Assembly (NCBI GenBank): GCA_035711465.1
Contig: DASTCC010000107.1
Location: 1 to 13,501, forward strand
Direction of reading: 5' to 3'
From: DASTCC01 sp035711465
GTDB taxonomy: Bacteria > Acidobacteriota > Vicinamibacteria > Vicinamibacterales > SCN-69-37
Length of the DNA: 13,501 nucleotides
Shown here piece after piece: positions 1 to 6,787 of this stretch (within the stretch, counting starts at the first letter, position 1; each line of letters starts with the position of its first letter). A program made the position numbers and the translations under genes. Under the pieces are notes generated by a model that made no database searches, was not told the origin of the DNA, and saw only the letters and a program-made list of their open reading frames with translations.

Positions 1-456
1 GCCGAGCAGCAGAGCCAGGAACAGGCGCTCCGGCTCGCGACCGCGGTGGCGGCGATCGCGCATCTGCGCCAGACCGTGATGCAGCGCGCCGAGCGCGACG
101 TCGTCCGGCTCGCGCTGGCGATGGCGTCGCGGATCGCGCACCGCGAGATCCGGCAGGACCCCGCGCAGATCGCCGCGATCGCTCGAGACGCGATCGCGCG
201 TCTGGGCGACCGGGTCGAGGCGATCGTGAGACTCCATCCGCGCGACGTCGAGGCCGTCCGTGCCGCCGCTCCCGGCGAAGGCGAGGCCACGACGATTCAG
301 ATCGTCGCCGATCCGCGGCTCGACCCGGGCAGCTGCGTCGTCGAGTCGCCGGCCGGCACCGTCGATGCGAGCATCGACGCGCAGCTGCGTGAGATCGCCG
401 CGAAGATGTTCGACCAGGCCGAAGGGGCGGCGAATGCCGACGCTCCCGACGCCTGA
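1..456 (+). CDS. fliH: Flagellar export ATPase regulator FliH (3' part, start outside window)
   Basis: The reading frame is open from base 1 to the TGA at 454-456, giving 151 C-terminal residues; the true start lies upstream, and the GTG at 46 is only an internal codon. FliH is a cytoplasmic, elongated dimer that binds the FliI ATPase, holds it at the export gate and restrains its hydrolysis. The visible part starts with a Gln/Glu/Ala-rich helix. It then shows the globular C-terminal pattern of the FliH/YscL family: a 'RLHPRDVEAV' strand-turn segment, then 'IVADPRLDPGSCVVES' and 'GTVDASIDAQLREI', which correspond to the conserved D..L..G.C.v.s..G.iDasi..Ql core. Its last 23 bases overlap the start of fliI, so the two subunits are probably translationally coupled. 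Family assignment is secure from these motifs and the adjacent fliI-fliJ. Confidence 0.9.
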   Translation, partial: AEQQSQEQALRLATAVAAIAHLRQTVMQRAERDVVRLALAMASRIAHREIRQDPAQIAAIARDAIARLGDRVEAIVRLHPRDVEAVRAAAPGEGEATTIQIVADPRLDPGSCVVESPAGTVDASIDAQLREIAAKMFDQAEGAANADAPDA

Positions 457-1765
457 GGCAACGATCGATCTCGCGCCGTACGTCGCGCGCCTGACCCGCC
501 TCGATCCCGCACCCCTGGCCGGACGCATCGTCCGCGTCGTCGGACTGGTCATCGAATCCGAAGGGCCGCCGCTCAGCGTCGGCGACATCTGCGAAGTACG
601 CACCGGCCGCGGCGCGCCCGTCCCTGCCGAAGTGGTGGGGTTCCGCGACGGCAGGCTCCTCTCGGTGCCGCTTGGCACTACCGCCGGCATTCGTCCCGGC
701 GACCGCATCGTCTCGTGCGGCGCCAGCGCGATCACGGTGCCGGTGGGCGACGGGTTGCGCGGCCGCGTCATCGACGGGCTCTGCAGGCCGATCGACGGAC
801 TCGGCCCGCTCGACGCGACCGGCGCCGCGCCGCTCGTGGCCGACGCGATCAACCCGATGGCGCGCGAGCCGGTGGCGACCCCGCTCGGCACCGGCGTCCG
901 CGCGATCGACGCGCTGCTGACCTGCGGCCGCGGACAGCGCATCGGCGTCTTCGGCGGCAGCGGCGTCGGCAAGAGCACGCTGCTCGGCATGATGGCGCGC
1001 GGCACCGAAGCCGACGTCGTCGTGCTTGGCCTCGTCGGCGAGCGCGGCCGCGAGCTCCGCGGATTCCTCGAGCGCGACCTCGGGCCGCAGGGCCGCGAGC
1101 GATCGGTGGTCGTCGTCTCCACGTCCGACAGCCCGCCGCTGGCGCGCCAGCGCGCCGCCTACACCGCGACGGCGATTGCCGAGGCCTATCGCGACGCCGG
1201 CAAGCACGTGCTCCTGCTGATGGACTCGGTCACGCGCTTCGCGATGGCGCAGCGCGAAGTCGGCCTGGCCGCGGGCGAGCCGCCGACGGCGAAGGGCTAT
1301 CCGCCGTCCGTCTTCGCCAGGCTGCCGGGTCTGCTCGAGCGCGCCGGCGCGGTCGAGGGGCGGGGCAGCATTACCGGTTTCTACACCGTGCTCGTCGAAG
1401 GCGACGACCACAACGAGCCGGTGGCCGACGCCGTGCGAGCGATTCTCGACGGGCACATCGTGCTCTCGCGCGATCTGGCCGGCCGCAATCACTACCCGGC
1501 CATCGACGTGCTGCAGAGCGTCAGCCGGACCATGCCCGACGTCACGACGCCCGATCATCGCGCGCGCGCAGCTCAGCTGCGCGACTGGCTGGCGTTACTC
1601 CGTGACAACGAAGACCTCGTCAGCGTGGGTGCCTACGCGCCCGGCACCAACCCGCGACTCGACGCCGCGTTGCTGAAACGTGAAGCGATCCAGCGGTTCC
1701 TGTGTCAGTCGGCCGACACCAGTGGCCGGCTCGCCGACGCGGTGGCGGCGCTGCAGTCGCTCTGA
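434..1765 (+). CDS. fliI: Flagellum-specific export ATPase FliI
   Basis: FliI is the cytoplasmic hexameric ATPase, related to F1 beta and rotary ATPases, that unloads chaperones and drives export through the flagellar type III apparatus. The protein has 443 residues, normal for the family. An N-terminal beta-barrel covers about residues 10-90. The Walker A loop GGSGVGKS lies at 174-181, the Walker B strand LLLMDS ends with Asp264 and Ser265, and the family signature GYPPSVFARLPGLLERAG follows. A second ATPase alpha/beta signature is at YPAIDVLQSVS. The frame is open further upstream (an ATG at 260), but that stretch reads as out-of-frame fliH. The ATG at 434 is preceded by AAGGGG at 422-427 at good spacing and yields a normal N-terminus, so it is chosen. 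All catalytic motifs are intact. Confidence 0.97.
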   Translation: MPTLPTPEATIDLAPYVARLTRLDPAPLAGRIVRVVGLVIESEGPPLSVGDICEVRTGRGAPVPAEVVGFRDGRLLSVPLGTTAGIRPGDRIVSCGASAITVPVGDGLRGRVIDGLCRPIDGLGPLDATGAAPLVADAINPMAREPVATPLGTGVRAIDALLTCGRGQRIGVFGGSGVGKSTLLGMMARGTEADVVVLGLVGERGRELRGFLERDLGPQGRERSVVVVSTSDSPPLARQRAAYTATAIAEAYRDAGKHVLLLMDSVTRFAMAQREVGLAAGEPPTAKGYPPSVFARLPGLLERAGAVEGRGSITGFYTVLVEGDDHNEPVADAVRAILDGHIVLSRDLAGRNHYPAIDVLQSVSRTMPDVTTPDHRARAAQLRDWLALLRDNEDLVSVGAYAPGTNPRLDAALLKREAIQRFLCQSADTSGRLADAVAALQSL

Positions 1766-1768
1766 TTC

Positions 1769-2269
1769 ATGGCCAGGTTTCGGTTCCGGGCAGCGGCCGC
1801 GCTCGACTGGCGCCGGCGTCAGGAAGACGCGGCCGCGGCGCAGTTGGCGCAGGCCGAGTCGGCGCTGCGCGCCGCGACCGATGCGCTCGAGGCCGCGCGG
1901 GCGTCGCGCACCGAGGCCCAGCAGGCGTCCGCCGGCGCAGAACGGCAAGGGATCGACGCCGCCCCGCTTGAGTGGCACCGGAATTGGATCAGCTACTGGT
2001 CGGCCACGATTGCGCGCCGTGCGCTCGACACGACGCGTGCGGCCGCGGTCGCGAGCGACGCGCGGCGCGTGTGGCACGAGGCACGACGCAAGCGCCTCGC
2101 GCTCGAGCGGCTTCGCGACCGCGCCCTTCAGAGACATCGGCAGGCCGAGGCGCGGCTTGAACAGATCGTGCTCGACGAGATCGGCCGGCTGCGCCACCTG
2201 GCCGCCGCAGCAGAGACGGACGCGAACAGGGAAGTGCGAGGGACGACGTCCCTCGAGGAGAACAGATGA
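1769..2269 (+). CDS. fliJ: Flagellar export chaperone/stalk protein FliJ
   Basis: FliJ is a small cytoplasmic coiled-coil protein that sits in the centre of the FliI hexamer, like the gamma subunit of F1-ATPase. It links the hexamer to FlhA and escorts unloaded export chaperones. This product has 166 residues, slightly longer than the roughly 147 of enteric FliJ. It opens with the typical 'FRFRAAAALDWRRRQED' segment and is then almost wholly helical, rich in Ala, Arg, Glu and Gln with heptad-like spacing over about residues 10-150. Sequence conservation in this family is low, so the call rests on coiled-coil character, size and position right after fliI. The ATG lies 3 bases after the fliI stop with no clear Shine-Dalgarno, suggesting reinitiation. 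Its TGA overlaps the flgD start as ATGA. Confidence 0.85.
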   Translation: MARFRFRAAAALDWRRRQEDAAAAQLAQAESALRAATDALEAARASRTEAQQASAGAERQGIDAAPLEWHRNWISYWSATIARRALDTTRAAAVASDARRVWHEARRKRLALERLRDRALQRHRQAEARLEQIVLDEIGRLRHLAAAAETDANREVRGTTSLEENR

Positions 2270-2553
2270 CCACCGATCCGATTTCGGGCACGAGCGGATC
2301 CTCCGATCCGACGTCCTCGAATACGCCGAAGACCGACGCGCTCGGCAAGGACGCGTTCCTCAAGCTGCTCGTCACCCAGCTGCAGAACCAGAATCCGCTG
2401 CAGCCGATGGCCGACGGCGAGTTCCTCGCCCAGCTCGCGCAATTCAGCTCACTCGAAACGCTGCAGACGATGCAGCAAGACATCGCCGCGCTTCGCACTG
2501 CGTTCGACTCCGCGATGGGGACGACGCCGCCCGCATCTGATGGAGGTGCATAA
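2266..2553 (+). CDS. flgD: Hook assembly scaffold FlgD, short form (N-terminal domain only)
   Basis: FlgD caps the growing hook and promotes FlgE polymerisation outside the cell; it is itself exported by the flagellar apparatus. The 95-residue product starts with a Ser/Thr/Pro-rich disordered tail of about 25 residues. The core FlgD N-terminal motif follows: 'KDAFLKLLVTQLQNQNPLQP', then 'EFLAQLAQFSSLETLQTMQQ', an essentially textbook match. It then stops. The C-terminal Tudor-like and Ig-like domains that bring most FlgD proteins to 200 residues or more are absent. The end does not look damaged: the TAA directly abuts the flgE ATG, and the last codons contain the flgE ribosome binding site. 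The start is the ATGA overlap with fliJ, with GAGGAGAA just upstream. Identity as FlgD is secure; whether the short form works alone is open. Confidence 0.9.
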   Translation: MTTDPISGTSGSSDPTSSNTPKTDALGKDAFLKLLVTQLQNQNPLQPMADGEFLAQLAQFSSLETLQTMQQDIAALRTAFDSAMGTTPPASDGGA

Positions 2554-3819
2554 ATGTCCGTGGGATCTTTCTCCGCCAGCCTCTCGGGGCTGAACGCCAA
2601 TCAGCAGAAGCTGAGCGTCATCGGCAACAACCTGGCGAACATCAACACCACCGCGTTCAAGGCGAGTAACGTCACCTTCTCGGATCTGGTCAGCCAGTCG
2701 ATCGGCGGCCCGAGCGAGAACCCGACGCAGGTTGGTCTCGGCGCGTCGGTCGGATCGATCACGCCGAACTTCACCCAGGGCAGCATCGAGACGACCGGGG
2801 TCGCCACCAACGTCGCAATCCAGGGCAGCGGGTTCTTCATCATCGGCCCGAACACCGAGCGCTCGTACACGCGCGACGGCAACTTCAGCTTCGCCGCCGA
2901 CGGCACGCTGGTCACGACCGGCGGCCAGCCGGTGCAGGGCTTCACCGCGATCAACCCGCTCACCGGCCAGATCGACATCACCGGCCAGCCAGGCAACATC
3001 GTGATCCCGCCCGGCGTCCTGCGCTCGCCGGCGGCGACGACGCGCTTCGGCACGGTCTCGAACCTCGACGCCTCCGCGGCCATCGGATCGACGTTCACGG
3101 CCTCGGTCCAGATCTTCGACTCGCTCGGCGTCTCGCACGTCGCCACCATCACCTACACGAAGACCGGGCCCGGCGCGTGGAACTACGGCATCACCGTTCC
3201 CGGCGCGGAGGTTACTGGCGGCACGCCGGGCACGCCCTTCTCGATCGGCACCGGCACGATCGGCTTCAACAACCTGGGCCGGCTCGCGCTCGTCAACGGC
3301 GCGGCGGCGGCTGACGTGACCATCACGAGTCCGGCCTGGGCGAACGGCGCCGCCGCGACGAACTTCACCTGGGACCTCGTCGACGCCAACAACGCCGGTC
3401 TGCTCACCGGGTTCGCGTCGCCGTCGGCGACCTCGTCGATCAATCAGAACGGATCGCCCACCGGCGCGGTGAGCCAGATCTCGATCAACGCGTCTGGCGA
3501 GATCCTCGCGACCTTCGGCGTCGGCCGCACCGTCACCGTCGCCCAGCTGGCGATGGCGAGCTTCAACAACCAGAACGGCCTGGTGAAGCTCGGCTCGAAT
3601 CTGTTCAGCGAGAGCGAGCAGTCCGGCATCCCGAGCATCGGCACGGCGAACTCAGGCGGCCGGGGCGCGCTGATCGGCGGCGCGCTCGAGCAGTCGAACG
3701 TCGACATCGCGCAGGAGTTCACGCAGATGATCCTGGCGCAGCGCGGCTACCAGGCGAACTCGAAGAGCATCACCGTCGCCGACGAGCTGCTGATCGACAC
3801 CCTCAACATCAAGCGCTGA
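2554..3819 (+). CDS. flgE: Flagellar hook protein FlgE
   Basis: FlgE polymerises into the curved hook, the universal joint between rod and filament. The product has 421 residues, close to the enteric 403. The N-terminal rod/hook helix is clear: 'SFSASLSGLNANQQKLSVIG' followed by NNLANINTTAFK at about residues 25-36. Next come the 'GSGFFII' and 'SYTRDGNFSFAADGTLVT' elements of the hook/basal-body family core. The middle is rich in Gly, Ala, Thr and Asn, as expected for surface-exposed hook domains. The C-terminus closes with the paired helix 'SNVDIAQEFTQMILAQRGYQ' and 'ANSKSITVADELLIDTLNIKR'-like residues needed for axial packing. The strong site GGAGGTG at 2542-2548 precedes the ATG, consistent with a highly made structural protein. 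It abuts flgD without any gap. Confidence 0.96.
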   Translation: MSVGSFSASLSGLNANQQKLSVIGNNLANINTTAFKASNVTFSDLVSQSIGGPSENPTQVGLGASVGSITPNFTQGSIETTGVATNVAIQGSGFFIIGPNTERSYTRDGNFSFAADGTLVTTGGQPVQGFTAINPLTGQIDITGQPGNIVIPPGVLRSPAATTRFGTVSNLDASAAIGSTFTASVQIFDSLGVSHVATITYTKTGPGAWNYGITVPGAEVTGGTPGTPFSIGTGTIGFNNLGRLALVNGAAAADVTITSPAWANGAAATNFTWDLVDANNAGLLTGFASPSATSSINQNGSPTGAVSQISINASGEILATFGVGRTVTVAQLAMASFNNQNGLVKLGSNLFSESEQSGIPSIGTANSGGRGALIGGALEQSNVDIAQEFTQMILAQRGYQANSKSITVADELLIDTLNIKR

Positions 3820-3821
3820 CC

Positions 3822-5150
3822 ATGGAGACTCGCGTGATCGACTTCGGTGTGATCAGCAAATCGACGGGCGAGTCTCTGTCCCTCGGTCTTCAGGGCGGCG
3901 CGCCGCCGGCGGCAACGTCGGTGGGCGCCGTCGACTTCGCCGCGGTGATGTCCGATCTGGCCGGGGCCAGCGTCGGCGCCACCGACAATCTCTCGGCGCT
4001 CAACGCCTCGCCGCTCCTCGCCACCGACGATGCGGCGCGGGCGACGATCGCCTCGTCGCGCGAGCTCGCCGCGCTGCTCGAGCAGATCGCCGCGCGGCTC
4101 GCCAGCGGCGCCGCGGAAGGTGAACCCGCAGCCGGAGCTCGCGTGTCCGACGAACGCGAGGCCGGGCAGGACCAGACGGCGAAGGATCGCCGTCACGATG
4201 ACGGCCGGAACGATCGGCTCGCCGGCATGCTCGATGCCGCGCCGCTGATCGAGGTCCGGCCGATCGCGGCCGCCGGCCCGATCGCGACGCCGGCGCCGCA
4301 CAACGTCGCGATGCCGGCCGCCGCCGACGCGTCGCCGATCGAGAACGCGCCCACGGATGCGAACCGGGCGCCGGCCGATCTTGCCGACGCCGCGCATCCC
4401 GGCGCTGACGACACCCGCTACGCGCCCGCGCCCGGCCGCGACGAGATCCGGAAGATCCTCGCGGCGACGCAGGAGGCGACGGAACCTGGCGAGGGCAGAG
4501 AGTCCGCCGTCGAGGCCGGACCTCGAAGCGACACGCCTTCGGTCGATCGCAATCCCTTTCTGCCGTTGACGCGGCTGATCGAGCGCACGCGCGCCGAAGC
4601 GGCCGAAGCGGCGCACGCATCGCCGCCGCCGGTCACGACGACCACGCCGATATCGGCCGCTGCCGCGGCGCTGGCCGACGCCGGGTCCGCGGACCTCGTG
4701 TTACGCACCCCCGCCGCGGCGGCGCCGCCGTTCGCGACCGCCGCCGCGTTCAGTGACGAGCCGCACGCGGCCGCGAGCAGCACGGTGTCGATCGTCCAGG
4801 CGATTCGCCTGCAGTGGTCGCAAGGCGCGGGCGAAGCGCGCATCCAGCTCGAGCCGGAACAGTTCGGCTCGCTCGCGGTCACGCTCCGCGTCGTCCACGG
4901 CCAGGTCGTGGCCCGGATCGAATCCGATACGCCGGCGGTGCGCGAGTGGCTGAAAACCCACCAGGACGTGCTGCACGACGCGCTCGCCGATCGCGAGCTG
5001 TCGCTCGAGCAGCTCGAGATCGCCGAACCGGAGGAGAGCGCGTTCTCGGACGAACAGCGGTCGCAGGACGACGCGCCGCCCGAGCAGCCGTGGCATCCGC
5101 GCCGGTGGCGCCGCCCCGACACGGGCGTGCAGTTCGAAGTCGTCGTCTAG
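3822..5150 (+). CDS. fliK: Flagellar hook-length control protein FliK
   Basis: FliK is the secreted molecular ruler that measures hook length and, on contact with FlhB, switches export from hook to filament proteins. The 442-residue product has a long, low-complexity Ala/Pro/Asp/Arg-rich region over about residues 25-310. This is followed by a conserved C-terminal Flg_hook-type domain at about 323-400, containing 'GEARIQLEPEQFGSLAVTLR', then 'GQVVARIESDTPAVREWL' and 'HDALADRELSLEQLEI'. This matches the L.PE.LG.l.v......v.a.i....s..R..L....L...L pattern of the family. The ATG at 3822 lies 2 bases past the flgE stop and lacks a clear Shine-Dalgarno. The in-frame GTG at 3834 has GGAG 6 bases upstream, so translation might start there and remove four residues. 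The order flgD-flgE-fliK differs from the common fliK-flgD-flgE. Confidence 0.88.
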   Translation: METRVIDFGVISKSTGESLSLGLQGGAPPAATSVGAVDFAAVMSDLAGASVGATDNLSALNASPLLATDDAARATIASSRELAALLEQIAARLASGAAEGEPAAGARVSDEREAGQDQTAKDRRHDDGRNDRLAGMLDAAPLIEVRPIAAAGPIATPAPHNVAMPAAADASPIENAPTDANRAPADLADAAHPGADDTRYAPAPGRDEIRKILAATQEATEPGEGRESAVEAGPRSDTPSVDRNPFLPLTRLIERTRAEAAEAAHASPPPVTTTTPISAAAAALADAGSADLVLRTPAAAAPPFATAAAFSDEPHAAASSTVSIVQAIRLQWSQGAGEARIQLEPEQFGSLAVTLRVVHGQVVARIESDTPAVREWLKTHQDVLHDALADRELSLEQLEIAEPEESAFSDEQRSQDDAPPEQPWHPRRWRRPDTGVQFEVVV

Positions 5151-5155
5151 CCGGC

Positions 5156-5160
5156 AGGAG
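5156..5160 (+). promoter_or_regulatory. Ribosome binding site deciding the start of the EF-hand gene
   Basis: AGGAG at 5156-5160 lies 5 bases before the ATG at 5166. The alternative in-frame GTG at 5160 overlaps this site and has no site of its own, so the ATG at 5166 is preferred. Confidence 0.7.
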
Positions 5161-5165
5161 TGCTC

Positions 5166-5678
5166 ATGGCCAACAACGTGAATCCGATCACCACCGCCAG
5201 CGACGGCCTCGCGCCGCTGATGCGCCAGCTCGCGCGCCGGGCCGACGCCAACGGCGACGGTCAGGTCTCGACCGAGGAGTTCGGTTCGTTTCTCACCCAG
5301 ATTCTCCGGCCGGCAAGCGCCTCGACGACGGGTCTGACCAACGGCCTCGTCAACAGCCTGCGGTCGCTTTCGGCGTCCGCCGGCGGCAACAACGGCTATC
5401 TCGATCGCCTCGAGGGCTTCGACCTGTCGCGCCTCGAGAACTCCGCGCACTCGCCGAAGTACGCGTTCGCGAACCTGGCGAAGCACCTGGCGCCGACGCC
5501 CGAGAACCTCCGCGTCATCGCCGATCAGCTCGGACCGTCGAAGGGGTTCCTCGAAGCCGACGGGCTCAGCTACATCCTCTACGACAGCAACGGCTACGTC
5601 GGCGTGCGGGATCGCGGCCACGGGCCGATCTGGCAGTGGATGGCCTACAACGAAATCCATCCCGACCCGCTCGCGTGA
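5166..5678 (+). CDS. Uncharacterised EF-hand protein in flagellar operon
   Basis: I do not recognise this gene as a named flagellar component. The 170-residue product contains one textbook EF-hand calcium loop at residues 27-38, D-A-N-G-D-G-Q-V-S-T-E-E. It has Asp, Asn, Asp, Ser and Glu at ligand positions 1, 3, 5, 9 and 12, Gly at 6 and Val at 8. Flanking helices are LAPLMRQLARR before and EFGSFLTQIL after. There is no signal peptide or membrane segment. The rest is Ser/Gly/Asn-rich (about 45-80), then a compact region with 'SPKYAFANLAKHLAPTPENL' and a closing 'GYVGVRDRGHGPIWQWMAYN'. The second half faintly recalls small uncharacterised bacterial proteins ending in a Trp-Gln-Trp-like motif; this is memory only. 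It is clearly co-expressed with fliK and fliL, with 15 and 23 bases to either side. Possible roles are calcium sensing for flagellar assembly or an exported axial/cap partner; neither is shown. Confidence 0.85.
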   Translation: MANNVNPITTASDGLAPLMRQLARRADANGDGQVSTEEFGSFLTQILRPASASTTGLTNGLVNSLRSLSASAGGNNGYLDRLEGFDLSRLENSAHSPKYAFANLAKHLAPTPENLRVIADQLGPSKGFLEADGLSYILYDSNGYVGVRDRGHGPIWQWMAYNEIHPDPLA

Positions 5679-5701
5679 TCGGGTGACGGGAGCATCGACT
5701 C

Positions 5702-6181
5702 ATGGATGAAGCGCAGCCCAAGGCTCAAGCCGCGCCGGCCCCGAAGAAGAAGGGCGGCCTGTTGAAGAAGATCCTGCTCGTCGTCGTGCTGCTGGTCGCG
5801 GCCGGCGGCGGCGGCGCGTGGTGGATGCTGCGCGCCGAATCGCCGAAGGCGGAGCCGGGGCCGGAGACGCGCGGCCTGGTGCCCTTCGAGCCCTTCCTGG
5901 TGAACCTCACCGGATCCGGCGGCGCGCAGTTCCTCAAGGTCAACCTGCAGCTCGTCGTCGAGAGCGCCCACGTCGCGACGGAGATCGAAGAGACGCCGGT
6001 GATGTTGATGCAGGTCCGCAGCGCGATTCTCGAGCTGCTCACCGAGCAGACCGCGCCGACGCTGGTGACCCAGGAAGGCAAGCAGGCCCTGAAGAACGCC
6101 ATCAAGGAGCGCGCGAAGGCGCACCTGCACGGGCGTGAGGTTCTCGATGTCCTCTTTGCCGAATTCGTCGTCCAGTTCTGA
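5702..6181 (+). CDS. fliL: Flagellar basal body-associated protein FliL
   Basis: FliL is a single-pass inner-membrane protein that rings the stator units and modulates torque and stator engagement. The 159-residue product fits the family. It has a short cytoplasmic tail rich in Lys, Ala and Pro (KKKGGLLKK at 15-23), one transmembrane helix at about 24-43, and a periplasmic domain. That domain has the family pattern 'VPFEPFLVNLTGSGGAQFLK' followed by VNLQLVVE, a long helix with 'VRSAILELLTEQT', and a closing 'VLDVLFAEFVVQF'. The ATG at 5702 follows GGGAG (5688-5692) at 9 bases. The 3' end overlaps the start of fliN by 35 bases. No stator genes motA/motB are in the window, although they often lie just upstream of fliL. 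Confidence 0.93.
   Translation: MDEAQPKAQAAPAPKKKGGLLKKILLVVVLLVAAGGGGAWWMLRAESPKAEPGPETRGLVPFEPFLVNLTGSGGAQFLKVNLQLVVESAHVATEIEETPVMLMQVRSAILELLTEQTAPTLVTQEGKQALKNAIKERAKAHLHGREVLDVLFAEFVVQF
6136..6140 (+). promoter_or_regulatory. Ribosome binding site deciding the fliN start
   Basis: TGAGG at 6136-6140 lies 6 bases upstream of the ATG at 6147. The in-frame GTG at 6135 overlaps this site and lacks its own, so the ATG is the better start. The site lies inside the fliL coding region. Confidence 0.6.
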
Positions 6182-6446
6182 CGCCGCCGGCGTCGATCCG
6201 CTGGGCTGGCTCGTCGACGTGCCGTGTCCGGTCGAGTTCGTGCTCGGCACCGCGCGCGTGCGCGTCCGCGACTGCCTGTCGTTCGCGCCGAACTCGGTCG
6301 TCCGGCTGTCGCAATCGGCTGGCTCCGACCTCGAGATCCACGTCGGCGGCGTGCCGCTCGCGGCCGGTGAGGTCGTGATCATCGACGAGAACGTGGGGAT
6401 GCGTCTCAACCGCATCCTGCCGCCCTCGTCGCAGGTGCTTTCGTGA
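6147..6446 (+). CDS. fliN: Flagellar motor switch protein FliN (SpoA domain)
   Basis: FliN forms the lower part of the C-ring, takes part in switching and is the docking site for FliH. The 99-residue product has a Ser-rich N-terminal tail of about 14 residues and then a single SpoA/surface-presentation domain at about 18-93. Recognisable elements are 'WLVDVPCPVEFVLGTARVRV', 'FAPNSVVRLSQSAGSDLEI', 'GVPLAAGEVVIIDENVGMRL' and 'NRIL', matching the v.v.v.LG...l...l.l..gsv..L.......v.i.v.g..la.GevvvvdenfgvRi..il pattern. The length suits FliN, not FliM, which carries an extra N-terminal CheC-like half. The gene starts inside fliL and its stop overlaps fliO as GTGA. fliM, which normally precedes fliN, is missing here, so this protein may pair with a FliM encoded elsewhere. 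Confidence 0.85.
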   Translation: MSSLPNSSSSSDAAGVDPLGWLVDVPCPVEFVLGTARVRVRDCLSFAPNSVVRLSQSAGSDLEIHVGGVPLAAGEVVIIDENVGMRLNRILPPSSQVLS

Positions 6447-6787
6447 CGCTGTTCGTCGCCCTTCAGGACGTCGTCGCCGTGCCCGGCCCGGAGCTGGTGC
6501 CGCCGGTGTGGCGCACCGTCGGCGCGCTCGTCGTCGTCCTCGGGCTCCTGTTCGGGCTCGCGTATCTCTTCAAGAAGGGCCTGCTGACGCGGCGGCACGT
6601 GCGCGGTCTCTCGGTCGAGGGCGCGCTCGCGCTCGGCGATCGCCGCTCGCTCGTCATCGTCACCGTCGAAGGCCGGCGGCTGCTGCTCGGGCTCGGTCCC
6701 GGCCACGTGTCGCTCGTCACCGAGCTCCAGGCGGCCGCGTCGTTCGACGAGGCCGTGGCGCGAGCGACGGAGGCTGGCGCATCGTGA
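6443..6787 (+). CDS. fliO: Flagellar biosynthetic protein FliO
   Basis: FliO is a small, fast-evolving membrane protein that stabilises FliP and helps form the FliP ring of the export gate. The 114-residue product has one transmembrane helix at about residues 26-43 (VGALVVVLGLLFGLAYLF), a positively charged stop-transfer stretch (KKGLLTRRH), and a cytoplasmic domain with alternating beta strands: 'LSVEGALALGDRRSLVIVTV' and 'GRRLLLGLGPGHVSLVTEL'. This matches the usual FliO pattern of l.l...q.l...r.l.lv.v.g..lLlgv....v.ll. The GTG start at 6443 is embedded in the fliN stop (GTGA), with AGGTG at 6433-6437 as a ribosome site. Sequence identity in this family is low, but the topology and the place between fliN and fliP make the call firm. 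Confidence 0.88.
   Translation: MTLFVALQDVVAVPGPELVPPVWRTVGALVVVLGLLFGLAYLFKKGLLTRRHVRGLSVEGALALGDRRSLVIVTVEGRRLLLGLGPGHVSLVTELQAAASFDEAVARATEAGAS

Noticed and set aside
260..433. A longer fliI starting at the ATG at 260
   Set aside because: The extra 58 residues are Arg/Ser/Pro-rich out-of-frame translation of fliH and have no family counterpart; the ATG at 434 has a ribosome site and gives the normal FliI length.
3840..4780. Low-complexity Ala/Pro/Arg stretch in fliK as possible frameshift or degraded gene
   Set aside because: FliK ruler regions are normally disordered and poorly conserved; the frame is continuous into an intact C-terminal domain.
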